A program made the position numbers and the translations under genes. A model generated the notes under the pieces. That model saw only the letters and a list, made by a program, of their open reading frames with translations, ran no database searches and was not told the origin of the DNA. Shown piece by piece: positions 1 to 7,111 of a stretch of 20,968 bases of DNA; the first letter of the stretch is position 1, and each line of letters begins with the position of its first letter. Source of the stretch: a virus; the IMG/VR virus record IMGVR_UViG_3300022072_000172, positions 1-20,968 of that record; one strand, given 5' to 3'.

Positions 1-44
1 GGCCTAATTTCGAACCCAAACAATTTTAAACTGTTATCAGCCAT
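1..44 (-). CDS. 20: Probable portal vertex protein gp20, N-terminal fragment
   Basis: The reading frame starts at an ATG at 44-42 and runs off the left edge of the window. The visible residues are MADNSLKLFGFEIR. An AGGAT ribosome-binding site lies about 8 bases upstream of the start. In T4 and its relatives the portal gene 20 directly follows tail tube gene 19, which is the position here. The LFGFEI-type start is reminiscent of marine T4-like portals. The assignment rests mainly on gene order because only about 14 residues are visible. The portal forms the dodecameric ring at the DNA-packaging vertex. Confidence 0.7.
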   Translation of the reverse strand, partial: MADNSLKLFGFEIR

Positions 45-65
45 TATTAATCCTATCGTTTAAAG

Positions 66-89
66 AGGTTGGGCGTTCCCGCCCAACCT
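66..89 (-). terminator. Strong hairpin between gp19 and gp20
   Basis: A perfect 10-bp stem (AGGTTGGGCG paired with CGCCCAACCT) closes a 4-base loop (TTCC on the + strand). It lies 20 bases past the gp19 stop. On the minus strand it is followed by CTCTTTAAA, not by a clean U-tract. It may therefore be a weak terminator, an RNA-stabilising 3' or 5' hairpin, or both. A TATATAA box lies 4 bases upstream of it. Confidence 0.75.
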
Positions 90-93
90 GATC

Positions 94-100
94 TTATATA
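94..100 (-). promoter_or_regulatory. TATATAA box upstream of hairpin and gp20; possible variant late promoter
   Basis: The minus strand reads TATATAAG just after the gp19 stop and 4 bases before the hairpin at 66-89. It resembles, but does not match, the T4 late promoter box TATAAATA. The same box-plus-hairpin arrangement occurs at 10382-10422. If it is active, transcription would begin at or inside the hairpin and lead into gp20. It is a weak call on sequence alone because AT-rich strings are common here. Confidence 0.35.
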
Positions 101-108
101 TCCACTTA

Positions 109-636
109 TTAGGAAGTGGTATTTGATTCCCAATACTGAACTTGGAATTCTACACTGAATCTTTCGATATCATCATTCGCAGAATACGCAAGATCAATTG
201 GAGATACCACGGTAGGAAAGCAACCTCTAAAGGTATATGTCTTTAGGATTGATCCATCGCGGTCCAACTGTTCCACTAACAGATCTGCTTCGTAATCAAT
301 AGGTGCTGTCAGTCCAGTATTTGCACTGTGTGCGTTAATACCATTCATCCAGCGTTCCATTGAGTTACGAACACGGAAATCAGTGTCGTTAATAATTGTT
401 GGTGACCACGTGTCAAACGTTCTATCACCAGCAAGTTTAAGTTGTCTACCACGGAATGGGATTGTAATTAATCCCATTGTTGATCCAGGTAGCTGAGCAG
501 CTTCACAAAGGAATGAAGTAATTTCTACATCACCATTTGCATAAGCTGGGAAGTTAATAGTAGCTTTAAACAGATTAGGTCTAGCGCCACCACCTTTTAA
601 CTTGGCCTTAAAATCGTCTACTCCAAGAATAGCCAT
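109..636 (-). CDS. 19: Tail tube protein gp19
   Basis: This 175-residue protein matches the T4 gp19 tail tube family in length (T4 gp19 is 163 residues) and in overall pattern. The N-terminal region has the ARPNLFKATINFP stretch (about 19-31), followed by a conserved region with LPGSTMG and IPFRGRQLKLAGDRTFDTW (about 49-77). It ends with a beta-rich FSVEFQVQYW segment. The tube stacks in hexameric rings inside the contractile sheath and conducts DNA into the host. The start is fixed by a good ribosome-binding site, AAGGAG, about 10 bases before the ATG. The gene follows the sheath gene gp18 with a 19-base gap and is probably co-transcribed from the late promoter at 2446-2453. Gene order 18-19-20 is as in T4. 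Confidence 0.95.
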   Translation of the reverse strand: MAILGVDDFKAKLKGGGARPNLFKATINFPAYANGDVEITSFLCEAAQLPGSTMGLITIPFRGRQLKLAGDRTFDTWSPTIINDTDFRVRNSMERWMNGINAHSANTGLTAPIDYEADLLVEQLDRDGSILKTYTFRGCFPTVVSPIDLAYSANDDIERFSVEFQVQYWESNTTS

Positions 637-655
637 TTTATATTCTCCTTAGCGC

Positions 656-2383
656 TTATACCGTACCTACGACTTCTTCAAAGTCAACACCTGTTCTAAC
701 TGCAACGAAGTTAAGCGTTACGAAGTTAATTGAACGTGCTGGTTTGACGAAGATCGAACATACGAATTCGTTTCTATCTATAACTGCCGGTGTGTTGTTT
801 GATTCGTCACAAACGACGCGGAAGTCGGTGATACCTCTTCGACCTTGGATTTCTCTAAGGAAAGGCTCGATAACATTTTTAAACTCTGCGCGAGTAAACT
901 CATCGTTGAATTCAAACATAACGTTACGTGCTGCAACAGAGATCGCTCTTTCAATACCGAGGAACAGACGACGTACGTTAATACGATCGAATGCACTTGG
1001 ACGAGAAAGCTTAGTCTTATCGCCGAATAACATTACACCTTGACCAGGAATATTTGCGATCGGGTTAATGCCTGCTTTGTAAAGAGTGTCACGCTGAGTC
1101 TGGTTAGGAGAGTATGCCAGTGAAGTAATACCAAGCATCTGACCTCTACGTGGACCAGCTGGCGAGAACCAAGGAGCAGCAACTGCATCAGTAGCAGCCA
1201 TAATACCTGCAACAGAAGATGCCGCTGGAATATAGATGTATTGATCGTTAAACTTATCATATACCTTTAGGTAGTTGTTGTCAACAATAAGGTAAGACGA
1301 ACTAGTAAATGTATTACCAGTTGTAACAGTACTTGTGGTTGGATCTGTATTATTAATAATATCAGATCTTGCAGGTGAAGTAACTACTACACAGTCTTTA
1401 CGAATACCCTGTGCAATCGCAACACAATCGTTAACTACCGAAGTTTGATCCGCACGGGCGTTCATACCTGGAGCAATTAAGAAATCTATTAGCAGATTTT
1501 CTTTATCTTCAAATAAGTCAAAGCCTGTTGCATAGTCGCCTACACCAAGAGCATTGCCATTTGAACCACCTGTGAAATTGATAGATTTAGTTACTACACC
1601 CGACTGAGCATAGTCTTTACCAGAAGCCGCATTTGTACCTGCTTGTACGCTAAAGTTGCCAGTACCAAATCCAGCCATCCAAGTGTATTTAGAACCGTTG
1701 TTGATTCTGTCGAGGATGTAATTAGATGAACCATCAGCGCTTAATGCACCTTTTGCAAGAGATACAAATGGGAAGGTTTCTAAGACTTGGCCTCTAGTAC
1801 CTGATAGTTCGCCAAGGCGATCAACTACTACTACATGGACTTCATCGCCTGATGCTCCAGCGTCTGTTGCATGTGCAGATGTACCTGGCGCTGTATCAAA
1901 GCTTGTATTATAAGTCCAAGCGTTAAAGTCGGAATCACCCGAAGAATCTGCACCACACCAGTGAATAGAGATCGAGTTACCAACCTCACCTGGATATTTG
2001 CCGATAAACGAATGATCGCTATCGTTAAGTGCACTGATTTGGTTATCGAAGTTATCTCTATTTTTGACAAGAGGTGCTGCAGCGCCTGATGCCACATCGA
2101 AACCATTCGTTGCGGATTCTACAACTCGAACGACTTGAAGCTCGTTTGAATATCTTAAGAAGTAGGCAGCAGAATGCCACTCTACTGTGTTATCACTGTC
2201 AGGTGAACCAAATGCTTCTACCAAACCGGTTTCTGTTGAAATTAATTGAGTTTCCTCTACAGGACCCCAGTTAAATTCCCCAACAAAACCGCCAGTAGAC
2301 GTAGGAACATTCGGAACAACCCCAGTAAGATCAATCTCTCTAACAAATATGCCAGGAGACTGTAATGGTGTTGAAATTGCCAT
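656..2383 (-). CDS. 18: Tail sheath protein gp18
   Basis: This 575-residue protein is a contractile tail sheath subunit. The N-terminus carries the family's SPGIFVREID segment (about 9-18) followed by GGFVGEFNWGPVE (about 31-43). The C-terminal third has the conserved core: SPAGPRRG, then the LFGDKT / RPSAFDRINVRRLFLGIERAI region, and an INFVTLNFVAVRTGVDFEEV-like terminal arm that interlocks neighbouring subunits. It is shorter than T4 gp18 (659 residues). The middle (roughly 110-290) is Ser/Gly/Asn-rich and looks like the variable, outward-facing insertion. A GAGG ribosome-binding site precedes the ATG, and an exact TATAAATA late box lies about 63 bases upstream. The sheath polymerises around gp19 and contracts on infection. 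Confidence 0.96.
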   Translation of the reverse strand: MAISTPLQSPGIFVREIDLTGVVPNVPTSTGGFVGEFNWGPVEETQLISTETGLVEAFGSPDSDNTVEWHSAAYFLRYSNELQVVRVVESATNGFDVASGAAAPLVKNRDNFDNQISALNDSDHSFIGKYPGEVGNSISIHWCGADSSGDSDFNAWTYNTSFDTAPGTSAHATDAGASGDEVHVVVVDRLGELSGTRGQVLETFPFVSLAKGALSADGSSNYILDRINNGSKYTWMAGFGTGNFSVQAGTNAASGKDYAQSGVVTKSINFTGGSNGNALGVGDYATGFDLFEDKENLLIDFLIAPGMNARADQTSVVNDCVAIAQGIRKDCVVVTSPARSDIINNTDPTTSTVTTGNTFTSSSYLIVDNNYLKVYDKFNDQYIYIPAASSVAGIMAATDAVAAPWFSPAGPRRGQMLGITSLAYSPNQTQRDTLYKAGINPIANIPGQGVMLFGDKTKLSRPSAFDRINVRRLFLGIERAISVAARNVMFEFNDEFTRAEFKNVIEPFLREIQGRRGITDFRVVCDESNNTPAVIDRNEFVCSIFVKPARSINFVTLNFVAVRTGVDFEEVVGTV

Positions 2384-2445
2384 GACTCTTTTCCTCTGAG
2401 TTAAATTATAAGCTTATATCATAATGCGGATCTATCACTTATTTC

Positions 2446-2453
2446 TATTTATA
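2446..2453 (-). promoter_or_regulatory. T4-type late promoter box upstream of gp18
   Basis: The minus strand carries an exact TATAAATA in the 81-base gap between gp17 and gp18. T4 late promoters consist of essentially this box, recognised by RNA polymerase carrying phage gp55 with gp33 and the sliding clamp. The position explains strong separate expression of the abundant sheath and tube proteins. The leader also holds the 12-base palindrome TATAAGCTTATA at 2407-2418, whose role is unknown. Confidence 0.8.
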
Positions 2454-2464
2454 AGAAATTATAT

Positions 2465-4081
2465 TTAGAAACTGTGGTGTTCATAGTCTATGGCCCAAGG
2501 TTTACCTATGTCGTCTTCTCTTTGTAATTCATTAATTGCATCAGATCCATCATCAATAAATCCGAATGGCACCAAGTCATTTTCAATCTGATTCATTTTA
2601 TCCTTAAACATCATCTCTTTTAAATTGATATCCGTCATATCACCAAACATTTCAGTCGTAGCAAAGTAGCCAAACATAACTAAATTCATCATTAAGTCGT
2701 CATGGTTACCCTGTGAGGCTTCATACGATTGGCCCTTGGCAATAAATGTAGAACACTCTAAGATAGTATTGGTGTCATGGATCTGGAGTTTTTCATTCTC
2801 AATAATATCTTTAATACCAGAACATCCTAACCGTTTTACCTTGCGAGTCATTTCAATACCAATTCCGTCTGATTTAAGCGCAGACGATACGTGCATGTTT
2901 TCATATTCTAATTCATGATATAAACCACGCGTGACTAGCACACCTTGATCATTTGATTCAATAATAACGTATGCCTGATTGTAAGAAGTTGCATACTTAT
3001 AAATAATGTCAGGGAAGAGTATTGGAGAGATAGAGTTACATCGATAAACCGCGACTTGTTCAAACGGTCTACAGGTTACATCGATCACATTAAATGTAGA
3101 ATAATCCTGTCCTCTTCCCTTACTTACATCTACGCATATAATATATTCATGATCTTTTTTGGTTTCTTTATAAACCAGTAAGTGCCCACCCTCTAGAATC
3201 TTAACAGGGTCTATAGCCTTCATTCTCATAAGAGCTTCTGCGCCGATTAGTGTGTCGCCAGTGCCGAAGAACGTATTGCCAAATTCCTGATCAAACTGAA
3301 GCTGTGAAGTATTGTTAACCGTCTCACGCTTCCAAGCTTCATCACGCCCTGGAACATCCCACCAATCAACTCTGAATGGTATATATGCGTTTGTCTTTTG
3401 TCCAGCGCCTTGCCAGATAGTATAGAACTGGTTACCAATACCGTTCGCAGTTGATGTAATAATAACCTTTGTATCTTTACCAGATGAAACAACGGGATAT
3501 GTCGATGTATAAAATTCTGTAGCATTTTCAACGAATGCAAATTCGTCAAGATAAAGTAGGTTAACAGATTGACCACGAATAGAAGAACCTGAAGTAGCCG
3601 CAGCAAAAATCTTAGAGTTATTACTAAACTCAATTGAACCTTTGTTTAAAGCTTTTGTGCCAGGCTGTAGAAAGAATGGTAAGTTCTCTAACATAAGTGT
3701 AACACGTGAAAGCATCTCACGGGCCGTAGCACCTTTGTTTGCTAATACTGCAATATTTTTTTCAGAATGAAAAATGCCAAACCAAAGCAGATACGCAACA
3801 GATGAAATTGATTTACCACTCTGACGACATGCAAGAACAATAGTAAATCGGTTATCGTTAAAGTGCTGAAACATCTTTTTCTGGTAAGGATACAGCTTAA
3901 AGTTTACTAAGCCTTCATCAAGTGAAATAATCTTACAGTATGTCACAGCAAAATATGCAGGATCATTCATGCACTTTTGATATTCAAGTATAGTTTCTTG
4001 TGACCATCCCTGAACAATCCCATCACGTTTAACATTTTGATTACCTAAGTAACCTTCATTAGTATTTACAATATTATTCAT
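2465..4081 (-). CDS. 17: Terminase large subunit gp17 (packaging ATPase and nuclease)
   Basis: This 538-residue protein has both motor and nuclease domains. A Q-type motif YPYQKKM lies at 64-70, Walker A CRQSGKS at 85-91, Walker B LLYLDE at 175-180 with catalytic Glu180, and the coupling motif TSTAN at 209-213. In the C-terminal RNase H-like nuclease domain, the likely metal ligands are Asp318 (in VDVSKG), Glu375 (in IIESNDQG) and Asp461 or Asp462 (in NHDDLMM), with QDYS at 325-328. T4 gp17 is longer (610 residues). The motor docks on the portal and packages concatemeric DNA, cutting at headful. The ATG lies inside the end of gp16 (8-base overlap, ATGAATAA) without a clear ribosome-binding site, so translation is probably coupled to gp16. 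Confidence 0.97.
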   Translation of the reverse strand: MNNIVNTNEGYLGNQNVKRDGIVQGWSQETILEYQKCMNDPAYFAVTYCKIISLDEGLVNFKLYPYQKKMFQHFNDNRFTIVLACRQSGKSISSVAYLLWFGIFHSEKNIAVLANKGATAREMLSRVTLMLENLPFFLQPGTKALNKGSIEFSNNSKIFAAATSGSSIRGQSVNLLYLDEFAFVENATEFYTSTYPVVSSGKDTKVIITSTANGIGNQFYTIWQGAGQKTNAYIPFRVDWWDVPGRDEAWKRETVNNTSQLQFDQEFGNTFFGTGDTLIGAEALMRMKAIDPVKILEGGHLLVYKETKKDHEYIICVDVSKGRGQDYSTFNVIDVTCRPFEQVAVYRCNSISPILFPDIIYKYATSYNQAYVIIESNDQGVLVTRGLYHELEYENMHVSSALKSDGIGIEMTRKVKRLGCSGIKDIIENEKLQIHDTNTILECSTFIAKGQSYEASQGNHDDLMMNLVMFGYFATTEMFGDMTDINLKEMMFKDKMNQIENDLVPFGFIDDGSDAINELQREDDIGKPWAIDYEHHSF

Positions 4082-4442
4082 CTTTTAAATGTGGTGTAAT
4101 ATCAACTACGTTGCTCTCTACTTGTTTATTATTCGCATCTTGAAGCATACGTTGAAGATCTGTTGTTGATCCTATGAACAGATTATTAGTAGTTTGTCCA
4201 TGAGGTAACTGTGGTTGTTCTTTAATGTTAATATCTTTATGTTTCTTATTCAGATCCATAAGCTTATCGTTAACATCAGCAACGTTTTTAATAAGTCCAG
4301 ATAGCACTTCGAATGCTCTAGGGTGCTCGCTCTCACGTGCGACGTCGATCATATCTTCAAGAGCATTTCGTCCCTTATTGATTAAATCAAATAAGGTGTC
4401 TCTTGAATATTCATAGTCATTTTTAATTCTATCTGAGTCCAT
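4074..4442 (-). CDS. 16: Terminase small subunit gp16
   Basis: The family signature is the N-terminal helix pair NDYEYSRDTLFDLINKGRNALEDM and the following SEHPRAFEVLSGLIKNVADVNDKLMDLNKKH, as in T4-like gp16. This region should form the coiled-coil oligomerisation core. The C-terminal tail is polar and probably flexible. I chose the ATG at 4442, which gives 122 residues. A TTG at 4451 in the same frame could add three residues, but it has no ribosome-binding site and lies within the end of gp15. The chosen ATG sits one base after the gp15 stop (TGATATG), which favours translational coupling. The protein recognises DNA and regulates gp17 during packaging. It is shorter than T4 gp16 (164 residues). 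Confidence 0.88.
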   Translation of the reverse strand: MDSDRIKNDYEYSRDTLFDLINKGRNALEDMIDVARESEHPRAFEVLSGLIKNVADVNDKLMDLNKKHKDINIKEQPQLPHGQTTNNLFIGSTTDLQRMLQDANNKQVESNVVDITPHLKDE

Positions 4443-4443
4443 A

Positions 4444-5205
4444 TCAATCAATCAATGTTGTTAAAGTTTCTGTAAATCCATAATCACTATCAGGTGAAAC
4501 GTTTAAGGGGTTTGGTTCTACTGTTAAAGTTGAAACCTTATAATCGGAATCTGCCATAAAATAAATTTCATTAGTAACCTTGCGAATAATTTTGCCTTCG
4601 TTAATGCTCTGGTAAAAGTTGGCATGCATTTGAAAGTCTAATTGATAGATAATAGTTCGTCTATTAAAAGATCCTTCATAGTCATCAGAGTAAGATATAC
4701 CATTTAATATAATAGGAACATCTTCTTTTATATCTGGATAATCTGAAAATGGCTTAATGGTTAAGTTATACTGTGGACTAAAGTACGGCATGATTTGTTC
4801 TACTATTTGTAGAGCATCATCCTGAGTCTTTGCATAGACGTTAAGCTGCATGTCAATAGTATATGGTACGTAGTTATATATCTTCGAGTTTGTAGTTATA
4901 CTATCGCTAGCTCTATTTCTTGCACCCATTTTTTGTAGCTGTCTTTGCGCATCATATTGATACCCTAAGATTTCAAACGACATACGAGGTAATTTAATAG
5001 CCACCTTTGTGTCATTGGTTAAGTCAGGATTTTCCCTAATACGTTCTAAAAAATCTCTTTTAGGTGCATACGATAAAGGAACCTTCATAGTGTTAAGCAC
5101 TTTACCCGTCGAATCTTTACGAAGAACATACAGGTTATTAAAAAGAGACCCAAACATTGCGACGCTTTTACGGATACGTTCGTGGTAGAAATATGTTCCT
5201 AACAT
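4444..5205 (-). CDS. 15: Tail sheath stabiliser / tail terminator gp15
   Basis: This 253-residue protein is close to T4 gp15 (272 residues). Recognisable parts are the N-terminal GTYFYHERIRKSVAMFGSLF-like segment, a VPLSYAPKRDFLERI stretch (about 42-56), LPRMSFEILGYQYD (about 72-85), and the strongly conserved NYVPYTIDMQLNVYAKTQDDALQIVEQIMPYF region (about 110-141). gp15 forms a hexameric ring that caps the tail tube and sheath and joins the neck. Its ATG overlaps the gp14 stop by one base (TAATG), and a GGAG about 12 bases upstream lies inside gp14, so the two are probably coupled. Confidence 0.93.
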   Translation of the reverse strand: MLGTYFYHERIRKSVAMFGSLFNNLYVLRKDSTGKVLNTMKVPLSYAPKRDFLERIRENPDLTNDTKVAIKLPRMSFEILGYQYDAQRQLQKMGARNRASDSITTNSKIYNYVPYTIDMQLNVYAKTQDDALQIVEQIMPYFSPQYNLTIKPFSDYPDIKEDVPIILNGISYSDDYEGSFNRRTIIYQLDFQMHANFYQSINEGKIIRKVTNEIYFMADSDYKVSTLTVEPNPLNVSPDSDYGFTETLTTLID

Positions 5206-6323
5206 TACTGAGGATCTCCAAATGGATTTTCGTCGCTAAAATCTAAGAATTCTAGATTATCAGTACCGAAGTCTAAATTCTGTTCATTCTCAGATAGCTG
5301 GTTATCTTCTACCACTGCTGTAACTAATCCACCAGAACCATCAGATGCAAGAATAAGTCGAGTCGTAATAGCGTGGAATTTGCCATCGCTAGCTCCAACC
5401 GAAACAATCTTCAAAGTGCCACTGGAATCATTCCAATCTGAAACTTCGCCCTCGATAATAGTACCATCTGAAAGGGTCTGATACACAGGTTCACCCTTTG
5501 TAAATGTAATAACAGGTGGTGGTGCTATAGTTAAATCAGCTGAGGTATATCCAAAACCTCCATTAACTAACGTTAGATCAATAACTTGTCCTAAATCACT
5601 ATCTATTATAGCTACCACTTCAGCGCCTGTCCCAACGTCTGGTGTAGAAATTGTAACTATAGGTGCTGTCTTAAAATATCCTGCGCCAGGATCTACTAGT
5701 CTAAGACCACCGATACTACCGGAGTCGGTAATACCTACATCACCAAGAGCAGTAGTTCTGGTAACATCGACTGTAAGAACATATTGGTATCCGTAGTCTG
5801 CTTCAATGTCATCAATTACATCAATACCAGTATCAAGTGCTTCACCACTATACTCAAAGAGTTCACATCTCATTTTATAGGTGGGCAGATTGCTTATTTG
5901 GTAGAATGGAGATTCATGCTCAACGTGCTGAATTTGAAATAAAGAATTAGATAGGCTAAGATAAACTAGATCACCTTCTCTTGGTCTTACAGAATTAATC
6001 TCATTATCATATCGGCCTATAGTTTGATTCCACCTTTTACGAGATACGATAAAGGTTGCTTGGTCACGAATCTCAATACCAAACTTAGTAAAAAGATCCC
6101 CTTCTCCATCAAACCCTTCTGCGTTCTCGATATACATTTCGATTTTATATGAGTTACTAAATGATGATTGTATATCGTCGCCTAAAATACGATCCTCATT
6201 TACTATTTCTCTTGGAATGTAATAGACATCTTGACCATAGATCTTAAGAGATTCTATAATAATATCTTCATATAGGTTTTGTTCTGATTTAACCTTTTGG
6301 CTAAAATAATGATTTGTTGCCAT
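5205..6323 (-). CDS. 14: Neck protein gp14 with an inserted Gly-rich beta-repeat region
   Basis: Residues 1-165 are a good match to the T4-like gp14 head-completion/neck family: HYFSQKVKSEQNLYEDIIIESLKIYGQDVYYIPRE near the start, then EDRILGDD, an IEMYIEN strand and KFGIEIRDQATFIVSRKRW. At 372 residues the protein is much longer than T4 gp14 (256). The extra part at about 204-275 contains two copies of a GxGY...P.V/I-type beta repeat (LVDPGAGYFKTAPIVTI and LVNGGFGYTSADLTIA), followed by a small domain beginning GEPVYQTLSDG. The protein completes the head after packaging, together with gp13. The ATG has an AGGAT ribosome-binding site that overlaps the gp13 stop codon. Confidence 0.92.
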   Translation of the reverse strand: MATNHYFSQKVKSEQNLYEDIIIESLKIYGQDVYYIPREIVNEDRILGDDIQSSFSNSYKIEMYIENAEGFDGEGDLFTKFGIEIRDQATFIVSRKRWNQTIGRYDNEINSVRPREGDLVYLSLSNSLFQIQHVEHESPFYQISNLPTYKMRCELFEYSGEALDTGIDVIDDIEADYGYQYVLTVDVTRTTALGDVGITDSGSIGGLRLVDPGAGYFKTAPIVTISTPDVGTGAEVVAIIDSDLGQVIDLTLVNGGFGYTSADLTIAPPPVITFTKGEPVYQTLSDGTIIEGEVSDWNDSSGTLKIVSVGASDGKFHAITTRLILASDGSGGLVTAVVEDNQLSENEQNLDFGTDNLEFLDFSDENPFGDPQ

Positions 6324-6327
6324 TTGT

Positions 6328-7083
6328 TTATCCTACAAAGAAATCTGCTGGCATCTCAAAGTCCATGCGAATCTTTTCTCTTAGTTTCTCAATTTCTTGT
6401 AGTGCATCCTCAAAGATCTGTCTTCCGTTAAGGGTAACTCCACCTGGTAATTGCATTCCTTCAAACTTAATTAGGTTTGAACCCCACTGTTGCTTAATTA
6501 ATGCAGTGGTATATTCTTTTAACCACATATCATTCCATACTTTTGTATGAGCACCGGAATCTACAGTCTTGTATGCTTCGTATACAATATAATCACCGGC
6601 TTGCACATCTTTATCATTAAAGTCTCCGTGAAGATAAAGACGATTCATTTTACGTGAATACGTAGTCTGTGGTTCACCGTTGAGCTTCATATCAAGCAGA
6701 GATAGGTACTGGTTTAGCTGATCGTAATACGCTAAATCCCCTGCAAAGTTTTGCATATCAGCAATGTCATTTAACATCATCTGATACTTAATATCAAAGA
6801 AATTAAACGAAGTATTAAAGCTTGACGAAATACGGAACATTCTACTTATGTAAATCACATCATTAGAAACGGTAACATATTTATTCGATACGTCACTGTC
6901 ACCTACGAGCTGCGATACATAGGTTCTATACGTCGCATCTGAGTGATACTCTTGCCAGTACTGTAAAGCCTCGTCAACCCGATCTTCTAATTGATCAACA
7001 TCGACATTAATCTCGATTACTGGATCGCCTAATCTTCTAAGGCAGTAATCTATAAGACCTTGTCTTGAACTCGGGTTAGCCAT
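6328..7083 (-). CDS. 13: Neck protein gp13 (head completion)
   Basis: This 251-residue protein has the gp13 family opening, SSRQGLIDYCLRRLGDPVIEINVDVDQLEDRVDEAL, followed by an aromatic-rich YWQEYHSDATYRTYV. Later landmarks are VSNDVIYISRMFRI, FNFFDIKYQMMLND and YDQLNQYLSLLDMKL. The C-terminal part has YEAYKTVD and WLKEYTTALIKQQWGSNLIKFEG, followed by an LPGGVTLNGRQIFEDA stretch typical of marine T4-like gp13. T4 gp13 is 309 residues. The protein binds the portal and, with gp14, forms the collar that joins head and tail. A TAGGA ribosome-binding site precedes the ATG, and an exact late promoter box abuts the upstream gene's stop codon at 7104-7111. Confidence 0.93.
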   Translation of the reverse strand: MANPSSRQGLIDYCLRRLGDPVIEINVDVDQLEDRVDEALQYWQEYHSDATYRTYVSQLVGDSDVSNKYVTVSNDVIYISRMFRISSSFNTSFNFFDIKYQMMLNDIADMQNFAGDLAYYDQLNQYLSLLDMKLNGEPQTTYSRKMNRLYLHGDFNDKDVQAGDYIVYEAYKTVDSGAHTKVWNDMWLKEYTTALIKQQWGSNLIKFEGMQLPGGVTLNGRQIFEDALQEIEKLREKIRMDFEMPADFFVG

Positions 7084-7103
7084 ATCTTATTCCTATTTTC
7101 AAC

Positions 7104-7111
7104 TATTTATA
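7104..7111 (-). promoter_or_regulatory. T4-type late promoter box upstream of gp13
   Basis: The minus strand reads TATAAATA in the 28-base gap between the 1079-residue fibre gene and gp13. The box begins directly after the fibre gene's stop codon and ends 20 bases before the gp13 ATG. It is an exact match to the T4 late box and probably drives the gp13-gp14-gp15-gp16-gp17 run. Confidence 0.8.

Noticed and set aside
2407-2418. Palindrome TATAAGCTTATA in the gp18 leader as an operator
   Set aside because: It is AT-rich and short, single-copy in the window, and no regulator is known for it; noted only with the promoter.
2998-3005. TATAAATA on the + strand inside gp17, with another at 13221-13228 inside a glycosyltransferase gene
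   Set aside because: Both lie within minus-strand coding sequence and point away from any + strand gene. They could give antisense RNA, but a chance match is more likely in AT-rich DNA.
4443-4451. Upstream TTG start for gp16
   Set aside because: It adds only three residues, has no ribosome-binding site, and the ATG one base after the gp15 stop is a better coupled start.
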